Positions 63,801 through 64,000 of a DNA stretch of 64,000 nt are shown here, piece by piece. The first letter of the stretch is position 1. Each line of letters opens with the position of its first letter. Below the pieces are notes generated by a model. That model was not told the origin of the DNA, searched no databases, and saw only the letters and a list, made by a program, of their open reading frames with translations. The DNA lies in the NCBI GenBank assembly GCA_028554795.2, contig CM068825.1, positions 153,094,053 to 153,158,052 of the forward strand, read 5' to 3'. Origin of the DNA: Sinohyriopsis cumingii (lineage: Eukaryota > Mollusca > Bivalvia > Unionida > Unionidae). The position numbers and the translations under genes were made by a program.

Positions 63801-64000
63801 AGGCCCTTGTAAAATAGTGGAACTTCATGTCCATCTGATAATTATTGATGATATCCATATTTCAGTGGCAGATTCGGCCTGTTTTGCCTCATTACACAAA
63901 TTCAGTATGAAATATTTTTTCCGGAACAAAGTGGATCTACAAGAAACAAGGATTGGTCTTATTACATTTCTTGTTCTTGTGGATCTTGAAACATTCAGTG
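63801..64000. other. Right window edge, nothing firm
   Basis: An acceptor-like catatttcag occurs at about 63857-63866, but no downstream frame matches MICU1. The next MICU1 exon must lie outside the window. Confidence 0.35.

Overview
The window is animal nuclear DNA: long introns with GT/AG junctions, A+T-rich intergenic sequence, tRNA-derived SINEs with target-site duplications, LINE and hAT remnants and many minisatellites. No bacterial or organellar gene organisation is seen. The protein sequences and repeat style suggest a mollusc, probably a bivalve. That is inference; no species can be named.

Three conserved host genes are supported. The 3' end of TMA16 (ribosome biogenesis) occupies the first 467 bases on the + strand. 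A complete six-exon PCNA gene (DNA sliding clamp, 260 aa) lies on the - strand at 23282-31970, with an inverted pair of E2F-type sites and a CCAAT box upstream. The 5' half of MICU1 (gatekeeper of the mitochondrial calcium uniporter) lies on the + strand from 37568. It has four firm coding exons and one tentative microexon, spread over more than 20 kb, and runs off the right end. PCNA and MICU1 are divergently arranged. Apart from being housekeeping genes, the three have no evident functional link.

The most unusual object is a 4.65 kb element at 3251-7899. It has terminal inverted repeats of about 280-325 bp and a perfect 8-bp flanking duplication (TCACAAAA). Inside are several small decayed genes on both strands. 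Four of the gene ends carry what looks like the 3' end of replication-dependent histone mRNAs: a 6-bp stem and 4-nt loop, an ACCC-type flank, and a purine-rich U7-like downstream element. Two of the genes share a divergent promoter with a perfect CRE, CCAAT boxes and a TATA box. None of the encoded proteins is a histone, and none is a transposase I recognise. The element therefore appears to use histone-style, S-phase-type expression signals, an arrangement I do not recognise from any described element.

Layout: TMA16 end and repeats (1-3250); the TIR element (3251-7899); a gene-poor stretch with repeat fragments, a hAT MITE and one possible secreted-protein exon (7900-20011); a 1.5 kb hAT element with a zinc-finger exon remnant (20012-21559); PCNA (about 22.7-32.2 kb); a gap with an 84-bp satellite (32.2-37.5 kb); and MICU1 with repeat-filled introns (37.5-64 kb). 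The MICU1 introns hold a roughly 140-bp diverged tandem array, a 50-bp minisatellite split by a LINE that is itself split by a SINE, two copies of a roughly 700-bp dispersed repeat, a collapsed hAT transposase and a pair of full-length SINEs.

Two main SINE families are seen, called here SINE1 (tail ending in CAA repeats) and SINE2 (tail ending in CA repeats), plus one copy of a third, SINE3. All coordinates were derived by reading the sequence. Exon borders rest on splice consensus and protein continuity, not on transcripts.
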